In this document: positions 42,276 through 54,543 of the stretch, in pieces
Position numbering within the stretch: position 1 is the first letter of the stretch
Layout: each line of letters starts with the position of its first letter
From: Wyeomyia smithii
Lineage: Eukaryota; Arthropoda; Insecta; Diptera; Culicidae
NCBI RefSeq assembly: GCF_029784165.1
Contig: NC_073696.1
Location: forward strand, 246,879,971-246,943,970
Length of the DNA: 64,000 nt
Direction: 5' to 3'
Translations under genes and position numbers: made by a program
Notes under the pieces: model-generated
Databases searched by the model: none
Told to the model about the DNA's origin: nothing
Seen by the model: the letters and a program-made list of their open reading frames with translations, nothing else

Positions 42276-44718
42276 GTTCATCCGATCACTGTGGCAAAAG
42301 GATTAGTTAGGTACTGGAAACCGGATCGACCAGTAGCGAGCAGACTTGCCGCAGCGCAGCAGGCGACGATTTTATGTTTGTATGGTTTTACTGCAACAGA
42401 CGCTCATTTGATTGCAATATTCCGTAGCGGACTCTTGTTTTTTAGTGCATGAAAATGATTCAATCGAAGTAGTTATTATTTTTCTGCCACTCGTCAGACC
42501 GTTGCTACTAGCGATAAAAATTTTAAAATCTGATTAAATTTAATAATCGAAAATGTTTTATTTTTCCACTATTTCTCAGTCTTTATCTTTATACTGTTTT
42601 CATATTGTCTTCATTTTGTGATACACTAATGGCATTTTTTAAATTTATTTTTCCAACGATTTTCCCGAGTATGTATTACACCTACAAAACGACTCAATAA
42701 CATCAACAAACCAATTTTAAACACAGTTCAAACTAGCTCGAAATTGAAAATAAGATCGCATTTAGTGAAAAACAATTTGAGCGTCACTTCTGAACGCTTG
42801 AAATAAATGTAGAACTGCATATTTCATGATTTGAAAGGTGAAAAAGTCAGTATCGCTTTGAGAACGTATTTGTGGCCTTGAAAAAGGTCAATTGTAATTG
42901 TGGTATGAGAAACGAAACAACTTACCTTGAGCTAGTGTACTTCGTTATAGCTTCAGCTTCGGACCCATTGTACTTGGTTAGCTCTCCTGGTACCAGCAAT
43001 AGTATGGTAGGCTGAGCTTGGTTGCTCTGCCGTTTGTCAGTGGCGAGTTTGTATACGGTTGAACAGTTGACGAAAACCACTGCACTACACGCGCAACCTT
43101 TATACCCAAAAAACAACGCGCAGCGCAGCCTAACCTTTTTTTACATTCCTCTATGGTACCGTGTGCGTAGCCCCGCCCACTTCTCGCGTTAGTTCTCTCC
43201 GTAAATATTTGAGACAATCGTTCGGGATTATTTCATTACATAATCAATCATTCGACCACTGGCTTTCACGCTTGTGATAAACGTTGAAAAACACGCACAG
43301 CCTATCCGTGACGGCCAGTACCCATAAATTATGCGGGTTTGTACAGAAGTGTCTATGGATCTGGTGGCTTTAGTTTACTAACAATAGCAAACATCAACGC
43401 GGTTCTTAAATTAGTCATACTCTAAGAAGTCAACTAAGAGCATCGCAAAGGCCTACCTAAAAGGAACAATAATGAATGAGCAGCCTGCGATCAATTTCTT
43501 CAATTTGCTGGAGGGAAATTCCTCAAAATGACATTCGGCCCGCCGTCAAGTCTTATCCTAAGCATCTCCGAGCTAAAGAAGGACACAATGAATGAGTTGT
43601 TGTGTTTCTAAATAAATTTTTTTTATTTCAAAAGTTTTACCTTTGTTTTTACCATTTCCTCTCAATATCCGATTATATATAAGTATTTTACAGTTCAATT
43701 TCCATTTAGCTTCAGCTCGGTTTTAGTATAGTTTTCGATCAGTTTCAATTTACTTTCTGTACATTTTGAGTACATTTAAATCCCATTTTAGAGGCTAACA
43801 TATTATCTACACACAAAAAACCGTCGAAATTTTTCTTTACCAATCTACGCGAGAATCGCAGGATTTTCAGAAACTTCACGACTATTGTTCTATTGTTTCC
43901 CATGTTCACGTCGCGCACAATATTTACGAGATAATATTATAATTTCGCGGATTCGTTGATAGTTTCCACATCGGAACAACGAAGGCAGAATTTTCGGGGG
44001 ATCGTATACATTATAACTTGATAGAGACTACATAGTAATCCTACCTTTCAAGAACAGTCGTATACAAGAGAGGTCGTAAGTCCATCAGTTTGGCAAAAAG
44101 CCAGGAGTTCAGATGACTTCACATCGATACCTTCTAAGTAGTGTAACGCGCAAAAGTTTTCGGTATTAAAAAGGGCCACTTCACGAGGAATATGAGTAAT
44201 GAGGCGTAATTTCGGAAACAACTTTCAAGGCTTTTGTAAAATTGTGTAGACGGTCTAAATAAATCAATGGACGATAGTTTTCGGTGTTCGTATGTTTACA
44301 AGGAGATGTCTGAATAATTGAGTAAGTTCCAATTTGGTCAAAAGACGGTATCCTTGCGTGCGTTTGTGCGGTGAAACATTATCAAACAAAACGAGCTTAA
44401 ATCGCGTTATGATTTTCGTTGCGGATGACTATTATGAACTTGAAAGCGCGAAGTTTGCTTTTCTGAACCCGGCACTCGACCTCAGCACATCGTTTACCAA
44501 AACGAACCATGCTGCATACCTTACCCTTCTCTCCAACATCCCAGTGATTTCTCGTGGAAGTGCAGAGGTGTTCTCGGCTTCCAATAAAGCGAGTATCATG
44601 TCAACACATTCCCATACACACTCCTCCATTGACCTGCATTCGGATGCGGCCGGCGCTGGTATTGCCTAACATAAAGATTAAGGTCATCAGTTTTTACACA
44701 TTGAGGATGCATGCTAGT
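42276..44718. other. No gene recognised
   Basis: AT-rich. A degenerate stretch at about 43680-43800 shares attttgag-acatttaaatccc wording with 44820-44850. A block near 42430-42500 resembles 50390-50430. Nothing coding could be supported. Confidence 0.45.
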
Positions 44719-44822
44719 CCCAAGCATCATCTGTTGGTTCTCTGTGTAATTACAGCTGATCTGGCAATAATGGAATAGCAACCGCGGGCGGTCAATCATG
44801 CTCATGCTCATGCTCATGCTCA
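44719..44822 (+). repeat. Second copy of the CATGCT-tailed repeat
   Basis: About 90% identical to 7146-7235 (cccaagcatcatc, ctctgtgtaattacagctg, accgcgggcggtcaatcatg). Its tail is longer, with four or more catgct units. No flanking duplication was recognised here. Confidence 0.75.
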
Positions 44823-46885
44823 TTTTGAGTTCATTTAAATCCCATTTAAGTTAAGATTTAGTCAAGTTTAGTTATGTATAGTTTAGTTAGTTTATGTACA
44901 GTTCAGTTTCAATCCAGTTTTGGAAAAGATCGAAGCAAGCCATGACCGAAATCGGACGTACAAATTTTCGCTCGTTGGTATATCCGAAGAAAAATGGTTT
45001 AATTTAGTTATAGATGTTATCGCGAAGTGAGTTTATTTATTAAATTTAAAAGTGTTTTTTGAGAGTTTTTGATGCGAGCGCTCGACTAGTGCGGTTCGTT
45101 TTTCCGAATGCTCCGCGCCGATTAATTAGGTTCTTGATTGCTGTACAGCGCCCAGCAAAATAGTGAAAAGTGCCATAACCGCATTTCCCTTAGTGTTCCT
45201 GTGGTGCGGTCACAATTTTAAAAAGTTCAATAAGTTTTAATAAGGTTGGAGAAAAAGGTTCTACGAAATAAGGCAGTTTCGTTGAGCCGGTGAAAGTGAT
45301 GCCAATGCTAAAATCCTCTTTTCGGTGGCGGAGCGCGTTTCCCGCAAGCGCTTGCCATGAGTTTGTGTTAGTGTGCGTAAAGTGAACTTAGGTAGCAATT
45401 AGGTTGTGTGCAAGAAGAGCGTCACCCATGCGACGTTTCACGCACTAACACCAGGGATCAGAAAAGAGACACAGCAAAAGATAAGTACTAGACTAGTAAT
45501 GAGGATATTTTGCTTGTATTTTTTTCTAATCGAATGGCAGAATGAATAAGTCGAGGGTGAGCAGCTTTGTTCACTTTGCTTTCGATCGGGTTTCTTGTCC
45601 TCGAGGCTTGGGCCGAGGGTGATGCGACGCAGTAGCGCCGAAACAGTTCGGGATGTGTTCGGAAGCGCGTCAAATTCAAGATTATTCCTTCGAGTGAGGA
45701 AAGACGATGTTCGTGCCGCATCGTTTCCTTTATGACCTCGGCACAGTGCGTGCTTGGCTGTTGTGAGTGTTTTATTTCTTCTGCTTTTGTTTCTCTTTCT
45801 CTCTGCAATTATATAACACCACATGCCTTTTTTGTCGATCGATTCGAACGGCGATGACCAAGCGAATTTTATTTGCGCCAGTTTTGATTCCACGGGTGAA
45901 ACTTGATTTCATTTTATGATTTTCCTAGCTTTTGAATAGATATTTCTGTATATGTTTTCCAAGCAATAATTTCCAAACTTACTTCGATTGTGATTGGTTT
46001 GGCATTTTTCAAATAAACTTAGAATTCTGTTCGGTTTTAATACCTACATTTATGCATATTGTTTTGGCGAACATGTGTACCTTTTTTTTTAATTCTTATG
46101 GCTTTGAATGCATGGAACTTTGCCAGTTTTGTCTAGGAAATTCGCGACGAGAGATAGATTTCATCAGAAAGATCGCTTCATTCACCATGATTAATCCTGT
46201 TCGGACGGCTGCGACTATTTTGTTCGGGTTTTATATTTGATGTTTGATGTTTTGAGCTTTGGATGCATGGAATTTCGCCAGTTCCCTTGTAATCTTTTTT
46301 TTTTATTATTATTATTATTATTATAATTTTTTTTTTTAAACAAAGCGTGTGTTTTGGCTTTTCCGTCATACCAGTGGTCGGCACGCTCTTGTTTGCTTTC
46401 GAAGAGGGCAGTTCAGTTTCGCACGCGGTATTTTGACTGCACTCAGTGTGACTATCTTAATACGACGGTTTCGAAGTTCAATAACTACGCATCAATGACC
46501 ATTACATCGTACTATGCTCGGGTGTGCCTCGTGGTAGCTTTCTGGTCAGAGACTTTGCTCGCGAAGGGTTTTATTTTCTCCTTACTTGTTCTATCGGTTA
46601 TTTGAGCGCATTATCCATTTTTCCATCATGTCACAAATCAACGCGATATGATATTTGCCACTGGTACCAGTAGTTTGCGTTGTTAGCGTTCGGCGTGCGG
46701 TTTTGCGTTTTACAAAATCCATTCGTTTCTGCTACGTTATTGATCAGTGAAAAAAAAAGATCACCAGGAGTTGTACACTGAAAATGGCTTGCTACTCCTA
46801 GGCACCATTTTGACGGTTCTTTGTGCAATTTCAGCTGATTCTGGTCAATCGCGGGCAACACACGGGCGATCAAATATGCTATGCT
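44823..46885. other. No gene recognised; local duplication
   Basis: A segment of about 40 bp (gctttgaatgcatggaac-tttgccagtt) is duplicated at about 46100 and 46255, some 155 bp apart. A TTA-type microsatellite lies at 46298-46325. A weak copy of the CATGCT-tailed repeat ends near 46885. Open frames at 45438-45893 (reverse) are without recognisable domains. Confidence 0.45.
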
Positions 46886-47335
46886 ATGCTATTCTAGTTC
46901 AGTTTCAATCCAGTTTTGTTGTAGTTTCCGTTTATTTTTTGGTTAAGCTCAATTTGAGTAAAGTTTCACTCCAGTTTAAATTTTGTTTCTGCACGGTATC
47001 AGTTCAGTCCAGTTCAGTTGCAATTTTTTTTCAATTAACAGTTCTTCTTCAACTTCAGCTTTGTTTCTAATTAAATTCAGCACAGTTGCGAATCAATTCA
47101 AGTTTAGTTTTAGTTCAGCTCCAATGCAGTTCAAACACAGTTCTAGTGTGAGTTTAATTTCAATTTCGTTTCAGTTTATTTTCAAATATGCTTTGTATCA
47201 GTTATAGTTAAGTTTTGTATTTCAATGACAGTTCTGTTCTAGTTTTATTTTTACTCCGTTCCAGTTTAACTTCATCTCAGTTTCAAGTTACTTTCAGCAC
47301 GGTTTCAGTAATGTTGCCATTCAGTTTCGGCATTT
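46886..47335. repeat. Degenerate simple repeat, CAGTTT/AGTTCAGTT type
   Basis: About 450 bp made largely of variants of agttcagtttcaa and ccagttttg. Similar material occurs in short form near 43690-43790 and 44860-44930. No exact period could be fixed by eye. Confidence 0.5.
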
Positions 47336-50300
47336 GCCTACTCATTCTCCAGCACAGCATGAATTGCTTCTATCATAAACAAATTTCTGCTAAATACTTA
47401 TTTATTTATCGACTTAGCTGACATTTCGCGTATACAATTTCGCTCACACCAAGTGCCAAATTTTCACCATATGAGCAAACAGTGGTCGGTTTCTATTGCC
47501 CTTTATCAGCGCAATTACGAAACAGCCATTTAGAGTCGAACGACAGGCATTAAATTCTATGAGCTAGAAGTATGGTGCTGAAGCCGGCAAAAAAATCATT
47601 CGCCGCGCAATCATACACCAGAATCAGATACGAAAGTCCTTGCTGCAGACTCTGCAGATTCGACAGTTGTACCCGAGCAATAATAAAATCTGTTGAAGAC
47701 GAGATGAGTTCACGTTTAATAAACCCATTGCCTGACTATTGTTTGCTGGCAGCGCCGAATTTGGGAGTGGATTTTTTCTCCCTACAAAAGAGTAGAGTAA
47801 TTTTGATATCAATTAAGATACAGCGTGGCATTTCATCAGATCGTGAGCTCTGGGTACAATCTGCCCCGTCGCTATCCTGCTCTCGGTTTTGACGATCCAC
47901 TGGAGCATACCAAACTTAACGGTTGCTTATCGTGATCGGACAGCTCTAAGAAGCATCGGAGATTGAAAAAGAAAGCATAAAACGTAAGCTTTACGGTGAA
48001 CAATGTGGAAAACGGTTTCGGCGCAATGGCCGCTCCAGAACAGTGCAGCGCTGTGCTAGGACGCACTGCGAAGGGCTTGCGAGTACGTATTTTAATTAAG
48101 CTGAGCGCTATGTGAAAAACATAACTTTCATCGTTTTTACGCTGCGTGTACATTGTATGTTGCATGCTGCTGTGTTACTGGCGGCACAGTACGAAACAGT
48201 AAGCAGCGGCTATAACAATAATTGTTATAGTGCCATAAAAGTGGTGATGTCGAGCCAATTACGACTTTCAACATGGCGAGATGAATAAAAGATAAAAACA
48301 TTTACGTGCCAGTGCCGCGCTTGGTACGTTTTCTATCGAGAAGGGGGGCGGACTCCTTCGTTCGTTCGGTCGGCTGTTCCTCTCGTACAAAGGGTGGTGG
48401 ATATTATTATTATTGCATTCGGGGCGCGGGTATGCCTTTGCGTTGCGGAATGGAAATTTTGCGAAAGTAATTTTTTGCTTCCTGATTGGTTTTCAGAAGA
48501 AGGAAAAGAAGATGCTCCCACGTTTGCACAGGGAACAGTGTGTTTTGTGAAAATTTGCTAATTAGCTTACTGGTGAAATGGAATCGAAAACATGCTTCGA
48601 CCAAGCTCGGAAACAATTAGGTTGAAATAGACCTCCAAAAATTTTTATAATTTAGATAAATTTTTAAACATTAAGGCAGCGAACTTTTAACAACACAATT
48701 GCTCGTGCTCGAGAAAAAGTTTTGCTCGAGAAAAAGTTTTGATGAGAGAGTGGAGTGAAAACTAAACTAAAGCTAATTGAAATTATATTTACTACCCAAA
48801 ATTTTGAAATGCAGTGTATTCATTTACCAGCTTCTTCTGAAGGTCTAAAATATTAACCTACCCCTAGAACGAATATTTTGCGGGCGGCTTTATATTATCA
48901 TTTATTTAAAAACAGAAAAATGACACAAAAAGAGTTGCGCACATCTTTTGTTCCTAAAGCTATCGACGTGTGTCGACTCTTGTCAACACAATTTCACGCA
49001 TGAAGGCAGCCAGCATTATTGGGGTCATAATGTTCTGCAATCATCGTGTGGGCCGATTGGATAATTTTATCGCACATATTAGCGTTTATTTGCAAACTAC
49101 AACAGTTGCCGGTTGCGCCAAGCGGAGCATGCGGCAATCTATAGCTTCACAGAGTGCAAAACAATTGCACTGAATCCCCGGAAAATGGTGATCCCCTAAG
49201 CTCCAGGGATCATAATGCTGCGGTTAGGTGGTATCCAGTTTCGAACAATTATTTTCGTCCGTACCGTTCAGTTTGTGGGGGGTACCCAGGAACAGGGGAT
49301 GGAAGAATGTCTGGAATTTTCTCTCATTCAGTACATCTGCCTGAGGCTCTTGTTCTGTGGGTTGTTTACGACTGTCGTATCTCAATATGGTTTGCAGTCA
49401 GTTTGGTGCATTTCAATTATACAGAACGTGGTTTTCGCATTTCATGGGTGTACTAAGGTAGTATGTTAATTTAACATCAGCAACATTCATGTTAGTTTGA
49501 TATGTTGTCTGCATAATTTTGATTTTAATTTCGGGGAAAAAACTGGCGAAGCTCGAGGTTGATCCTTCCTGTTTTAATATCATATAAAAATTTGTTTTAA
49601 AAATGAAGAAAACTGCAATCAAAATATCATTTGAAAAAAAAATGGAAACACTTATGAAAGTAAAAATTGAACTAGAACATTATCACAAAAATATCAAAAG
49701 CGTATTAAAAAATCCACTTTCAACTGTTTAAGACTCAGTCAGTTTTTAACAGATTTCCTTTACTCTCGCAGCATCCGATTAGAAAATGTACTATGCGTCC
49801 ACCAAAATCCGGAAAATTTTGATTTTGTCATGCAAATTATTGTACCATTGAAATATGCTATACGTATATGACAACCAATTAGAGCTGGAAACAAGGTCAA
49901 ATATCAGCCGAATATTAGTCTCAGTCTAAATCAAACTAAACAACCATTCCCGGCTGTTCATTTCCAATACAGCCTAAACTCACTAAAGTATACAACCGAT
50001 TTGAATGATTTTGCGAAGTATTTTCTCTGCCATTTCCTAGTTTACGAAACTCCTTCTCCACCGAGAGTTTTCTGCTATAAAAATGAGCGAACATCGCGGC
50101 AAAGAAGGGGAAGACAAAATCCCGTTCACCTCGTTCCGGGCTTCAATTCGTCTGCAGCGCGAAGGAAATCCGTAAACGCGTTGGTCAAATACAAATTTGC
50201 AATCCGCAATGATGAGAAATAAATCAAACTTGCCCAGTGTCATTATTATAAAACACTAATGGTGCTTCTTAGCACCCCAATATAATTTGATTGTGAAAGA

Positions 50301-50489
50301 GTTATAAATTTCTGCCACTGGCGTATTGTTCTGACTTATCTTCATAAGAGCGAGTCACCAATGACACTTTTCAGGGCCTCAAAATCATCCAATTTAAGTA
50401 ATAATTATTTTTCGGCCACTCGCCAGAATGTTGCAAACAGTTAAGAGTACTTATTTTTGCAACAATCTCGTTTTTCAAATGTACCTTAC
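47336..50489. other. No gene recognised; old dispersed repeats
   Basis: At about 48714-48750 the 20 bp unit tgctcgagaaaaagtttt is directly duplicated. The stretch 49725-50430 carries diverged copies of the dispersed repeat also seen near 11100-11412 and 19900-20540. No coding sequence could be supported. Confidence 0.45.
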
Positions 50490-50584
50490 CTTCCCTAGCA
50501 GGCTAGAGCCGGGGTGGCTCGTGCTGTATCAAGAAGTCGTCTCCATTCAACTTGGTTCTGGGCTGTATGGCGCCATGCTCCCAG

Positions 50585-50802
50585 CTCTCCCAGCTGGTCT
50601 CGAGGTACGATGCTGGCTTAACAAGCCAGTCGTCGTATGTTCGAGTCTCGGCTCGGGAGAGACTGTTAGTGTCAGTAGAATCGTAGCGCTAGCCCCGCAA
50701 TTGTCCTGTACACTCAACAGTTGGCTGCGAAGTCTGTGTATAATAAACAGAAGGTCGAGTTCCGATACGCGGAATGTAGCACCAAGGCTTTGCTTTGCTT
50801 TT
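50585..50802 (+). mobile_element. tRNA-Val-like SINE inserted in RTE2
   Basis: A 218 bp element flanked by the perfect 17 bp duplication tggcgccatgctcccag (50568-50584 and 50803-50819). The head folds like a tRNA: acceptor-type CTCTCCC/GGGAGAG, anticodon-type stem CTGGC/GCCAG around loop ttaacaa (AAC at the anticodon position, as in tRNA-Val) and a B-box gttcgagtctc. The tail ends in gctttgctttgcttt. An internally deleted copy is at 40909-41037. Confidence 0.88.
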
Positions 50803-53437
50803 TGGCGCCATGCTCCCAGGCGTCTTATCACTCGTAGGTCACTTTCAATCTGATCAAGCCATCGTGTACGGTGTGCTCCTCTGTTTCTGGTGCCGGAGGG
50901 GTTACTGAAAAGGGTCGTTTTAACCGGGTTGTCGTCCGGCATCCTTGCGACGTGTCCGGCCCATCGCAATCTGTTAACTTTGATCAGATGTGCAATGGGG
51001 ATCTCTCCTAGCAGCGCGTGCAGCTCATGGTTCATGCGTCTACGCCATTCTCCGTCTTCAATCTGTACTCCACCGTAGATGGTTCGCAGCACCTTCCGTT
51101 CGAAAACTCCAAGGGCGTTGAGGTCCTCTGAGAGCAGTGTTATCGTCTCTAGCCCATAGAGGTCTACCGGTCTAACTAGTGTTTTGTACAGTTTCAACTT
51201 TGTACGGCGGCGCACTCGATTGGATCTCATTGTCTTACAAAGTGCAAAGTAGGCACGATTTCCCGCTTGAATGCGTCTCCGGATCTCCTTGCTGGTGTTG
51301 TTGTCAGCGGTCACCAGCGATCCTAAGTACACGAACTCGTCTACCACCTCAAGCTCATCGCCGTCTACGGTGATCCGGGGTGGGAGGCTGACATTGTTCT
51401 CCTTGGAGCCTCTTCCCTTCATATACTTAGTTTTCGACGCATTGATCAGCAGTCCAATGCGCTTAGCTTCCGCTTTCAGTCTGGTGTAGGTTTCCTTCAC
51501 CGTCGCAAAGTTTCGTGCTATTATGTCGAAGTCATCAGCGAACCCGTTTCGTAAAAATCGTACCACTCGTGTCGATGCCCGCTCTTCGTATAACACTTCC
51601 GAGGGCGATGTTAAAAAGCAAACAAGAGAGTCCATCACATTGTCTCAACCCTCGGCATGGCTCGAAGGGACTCGAGAGCATCCCCGAGACACGCACGTAA
51701 CACATTACACGGTTCATGGTAGCCTTGATCAGCCGCGTCAGTTTATCCGGGAAGATATCCTCGTTCTCGTGCATGATCTGCCATAGTTGTTCTCCTCCTT
51801 GTTAAAGGTGTTAGACGTTGGAATAGAACTTGGGAGAGTATTTTATATGCAGCGTTGACAAGCGTAATGCCACGATAATTGCAGCACTCCAGCTTGTCGC
51901 CTTTCTTATAGATGGGGCAGACGACTCCCTCCATCCACTCTTCCGGCAGTTTTTCCTCTTCCCAGATCTTGGAAATGACCCAGTGTAGTACTCTAGCAAG
52001 CGTTTCTTTACCATGTTTGTAGAGCTCGCCCGGCAGGCCGTCTTTGCCGGTGGCTTTGTTGTTCTTCAGCCTCCCAATCTCCCGCTGAATTTCGTGGAGA
52101 TCGGGGGCTAATACCCGGTCATCTACTGCTGGCACTCCCAGGTTCGTCCCAGTTCCGCTTCCGTTTGTTGCATCGTCATTCAGATGTTCATCGAAGTGCT
52201 GCTTCCACCTGTCGACCACCTCGCTGTCGTTCGTGATGAGGTTACCTGCCATATCCTTGCAAAAGTCGGCTCGCGGCACATAGCCTTTACGGGATTGGTT
52301 AACCTTTTCGTAGAACTTTCGCGTCTCATTAGCAGTGAACAGCTTCTTCTAGCTCTTCTAGCTCTTCATGGTCACGATCCTCTCGCTGGCGCTTTTTACG
52401 TCTCAGGATCGTGGTCATGTCGTTCCTTGCCCGTCTATATTTGACCAGGTTCTCTCTCGTCCTTACCCTCAGGTAATTTACCCAGGTCCGGTTTTTCTCT
52501 GACACCGCTGCCTGGCATTCCCCATCATACCAGTCGTTTCTGCCACTCGGCGCCTCTGTTCCTAGTGTCGTTGTCGCGGATTCCCTAATGGCCGTGCGGA
52601 TCATGGTCCAGCCATCCTCGAGAGATGCTGCGCCGAGCTCCTCTGCCGTGGGTAGTGCCGCTTCAAGCTGTTGTGCGTAGACTTCGGCAGCTTGCGGGTC
52701 CCGTAGCTGCTTGATGTTGAGCCGCGGGGATCGGCTCTGTCGTGACTGGTAGACAGTCGACAGTTTTGAGCGCATACAAACCGCCACTAAGTAGTGGTCC
52801 GAGTCAGTGTCCGCACCTCGGTAGGTGTGTATGTTGGTGATGTCCGAGAAAAATCGTCCTTCGATGAGCACATGGTCGATTTGGTTCGTTGTTTTTTGAT
52901 CAGGTGATTTCCAAGTGGCTTTGTGAATGTCCTTGCGGGGGAAAAATGTACTTCGGACTACCATTCCTCGGGAAGCTGCAAAGTTGACACATCTTTGGCC
53001 GTTGTTGTTCGTTTGGTGTGCAGACTTTCGTGTCCGATCACCGGTTTATACAAGTCTTCCCTTCCGATTTAAGCGTTCATATCCCCGATGACGATCTTGA
53101 TGTCCCGCTGCGAGCAGCCGTCGTAGACGTCCTCCAGCTACGCGTAGAAGGCTTCCTTTTCGCCATCGGGTCTTCCTTCATGCGGGCAGTGCACATTGAT
53201 GATGGAGTAATTGTAGAACCGGCCTTCAATTCTCAATACTCACATCCTGACGCTGATTGCCTGCCACTTGATCACACGACTTTGCATCTTGCCCAACACA
53301 ATAAAGCCGGTACCCTGCTCATTTGTTGTGCCGCCGCTCTGGTAGTACTTGGCCCTGCGGCCACACATTCTCCGTACAGTTTCTCCTTTCCGACAAAGTT
53401 CCTGCAGCGCTACGATGCCGAAGTGACGGGGTTCCAA
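50803..53437 (-). pseudogene. RTE2 ORF2, endonuclease and reverse transcriptase, broken
   Basis: On the reverse strand, endonuclease pieces lie at 53240-53437 (ALQELCRKGETV) and 52329-52964 (NQIDHVLIEGRFF; DSDHYLVAV). The reverse transcriptase starts at 51743-52279 (KNNKATGKDGLPGELYKHG; CCNYRGITLVNAAYKIL). It lacks the region between RLTPL and QIMHENEDIF, so the first catalytic aspartate block is gone. It continues at 51535-51774 (GLRQCDGLSCLLFNIAL) and 50547-51638, which carries the catalytic GFADDFDII and the C-terminal FVYLGSLVTADN, RPVDLYGLETIT, GHVARMPDDN. The frames change between pieces, so it is non-functional. Confidence 0.88.
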
Positions 53438-54111
53438 CTGATCCAGTAGGATCCTGTCGCCACCCGGGATGTTCAGCGATCTACAGTTCCATGTTCCGAG
53501 TTTTCAATCAGTGTCCTTTTTTCGTCGCCTAGGTCGTTGCCGATTGATCCGGTCCGTTTCTTCTTCTTGATTATTCGTAGTAAAGTGTTTTTGCCATGCT
53601 ACCTTACTAGGGTGGCGATGGCTAGTCTCGCGACGGGGTTGCCGTCTTAGATTCAGCTGGCGAGACACCGCGTTTCATGATTCAGCCGCCCGCTCCGGGT
53701 CAGACGCTGTTGTACGCCGCCTCTAACATTGCGGAAAACAGCCGCGTACGTTCCCCCTTCCCAGTCAGCATACGACCAAAGTTTCCACCGGGGGTTGGTT
53801 ACCCGATCTCCACCAAGGTTGCTCGTATTCCGGTCGGCACCACGTGGAGGTTGGGATAGGAGTTGCTGGACAGAGGTGAATGACCACAATATGGTCTCAG
53901 GGACCAACCTTCAAATGTGTGTTCGATAATATCTAATGAAATCCCGCTATGCTTCAGAATAATCAGTGAAGCCAACAGTAATTTCAACTTAATATCAGTC
54001 AGTTTATACTTGATAGAAAATTGATCTCATACTAGAAATCAATGTTCAAAAAGAAAAATAATAATATTAATTCGACAAAAATTTCTTTATGATCTTTAAT
54101 TCAAGGTGTAC

Positions 54112-54300
54112 TATACCGCAAGGTTACAGAGTTCGATTTGACTAATGGGTGGTCTTGGAGTCGAATCTTAATAGGTTCAGGGCATTTGGTTGTCAAAGGA
54201 CTTTCACATGGGTTTATGTATTGGAATATTGTAAATTGTCTACTTCTGATTGACGAAATAAATGAATTCAAAATAAATTCTCAGACACCCCATCACATCC
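54112..54300 (+). repeat. tRNA-headed repeat, left copy (5' part)
   Basis: Begins with ccgcaaggttacagag and a B-box-like agtcgaatctt, then ggttgtcaaaggactttc. It is the inverted counterpart of 59500-59620. It continues after PLE2 at 58128. The last 12 bases are the PLE2 target duplication. Confidence 0.65.
54289..54300. repeat. Target-site duplication, left, of PLE2
   Basis: The 12-mer cccatcacatcc occurs here and at 58128-58139 at the outer ends of the PLE2 structure. Confidence 0.9.
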
Positions 54301-54430
54301 ACTTTACAATGATTTAACGCTAACGTAAGAACTAGCACAATAATCGCGAACACAGACGGAACACGACGAGTGATCAGACAAGACACTTATTGCTCTTACA
54401 GATATAAAAGGATAATATAATAATTACCTT

Positions 54431-54474
54431 TCGTCTACCGGTTTCGGGCTACATATTGCCCATCGACAGGACGA
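54431..54474 (-). ncRNA. Hammerhead-like motif, PLE2 left arm
   Basis: Inverted copy of the motif at 57994-58037, identical in sequence. Confidence 0.6.
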
Positions 54475-54543
54475 GATCCCATGTCCAACTGGTTAAAATT
54501 CTCGTACGTTATATCGCACGCGTCGAAGAGAGTGAGCTGGAGA

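Larger units (their letters stand above)
50490..53900 (-). mobile_element. RTE-clade non-LTR retrotransposon, second family (RTE2)
   Basis: Read on the reverse strand it has the same plan as RTE1 but clearly diverged proteins (EIRRRIQAGNRAYFALCKTM is absent from RTE1). The 5' region (53653-53907) shares the ORF1-like sequence of RTE1. The 3' part is interrupted by a SINE at 50585-50802; beyond it the frame resumes with EWRRLLDTARATPALAC and ends near 50490. Stops, frameshifts and a central deletion make it inactive. Confidence 0.88.

Noticed and set aside
45438..45893. 151-codon reverse-strand frame ending with a hydrophobic stretch
   Set aside because: The hydrophobic end could be a membrane segment, but I see no homology, and overlapping frames of similar length exist.
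50585..50660. Functional tRNA-Val gene
   Set aside because: It is the head of a repeated element with a target duplication and a second copy; the arms are longer and irregular compared with a true tRNA.
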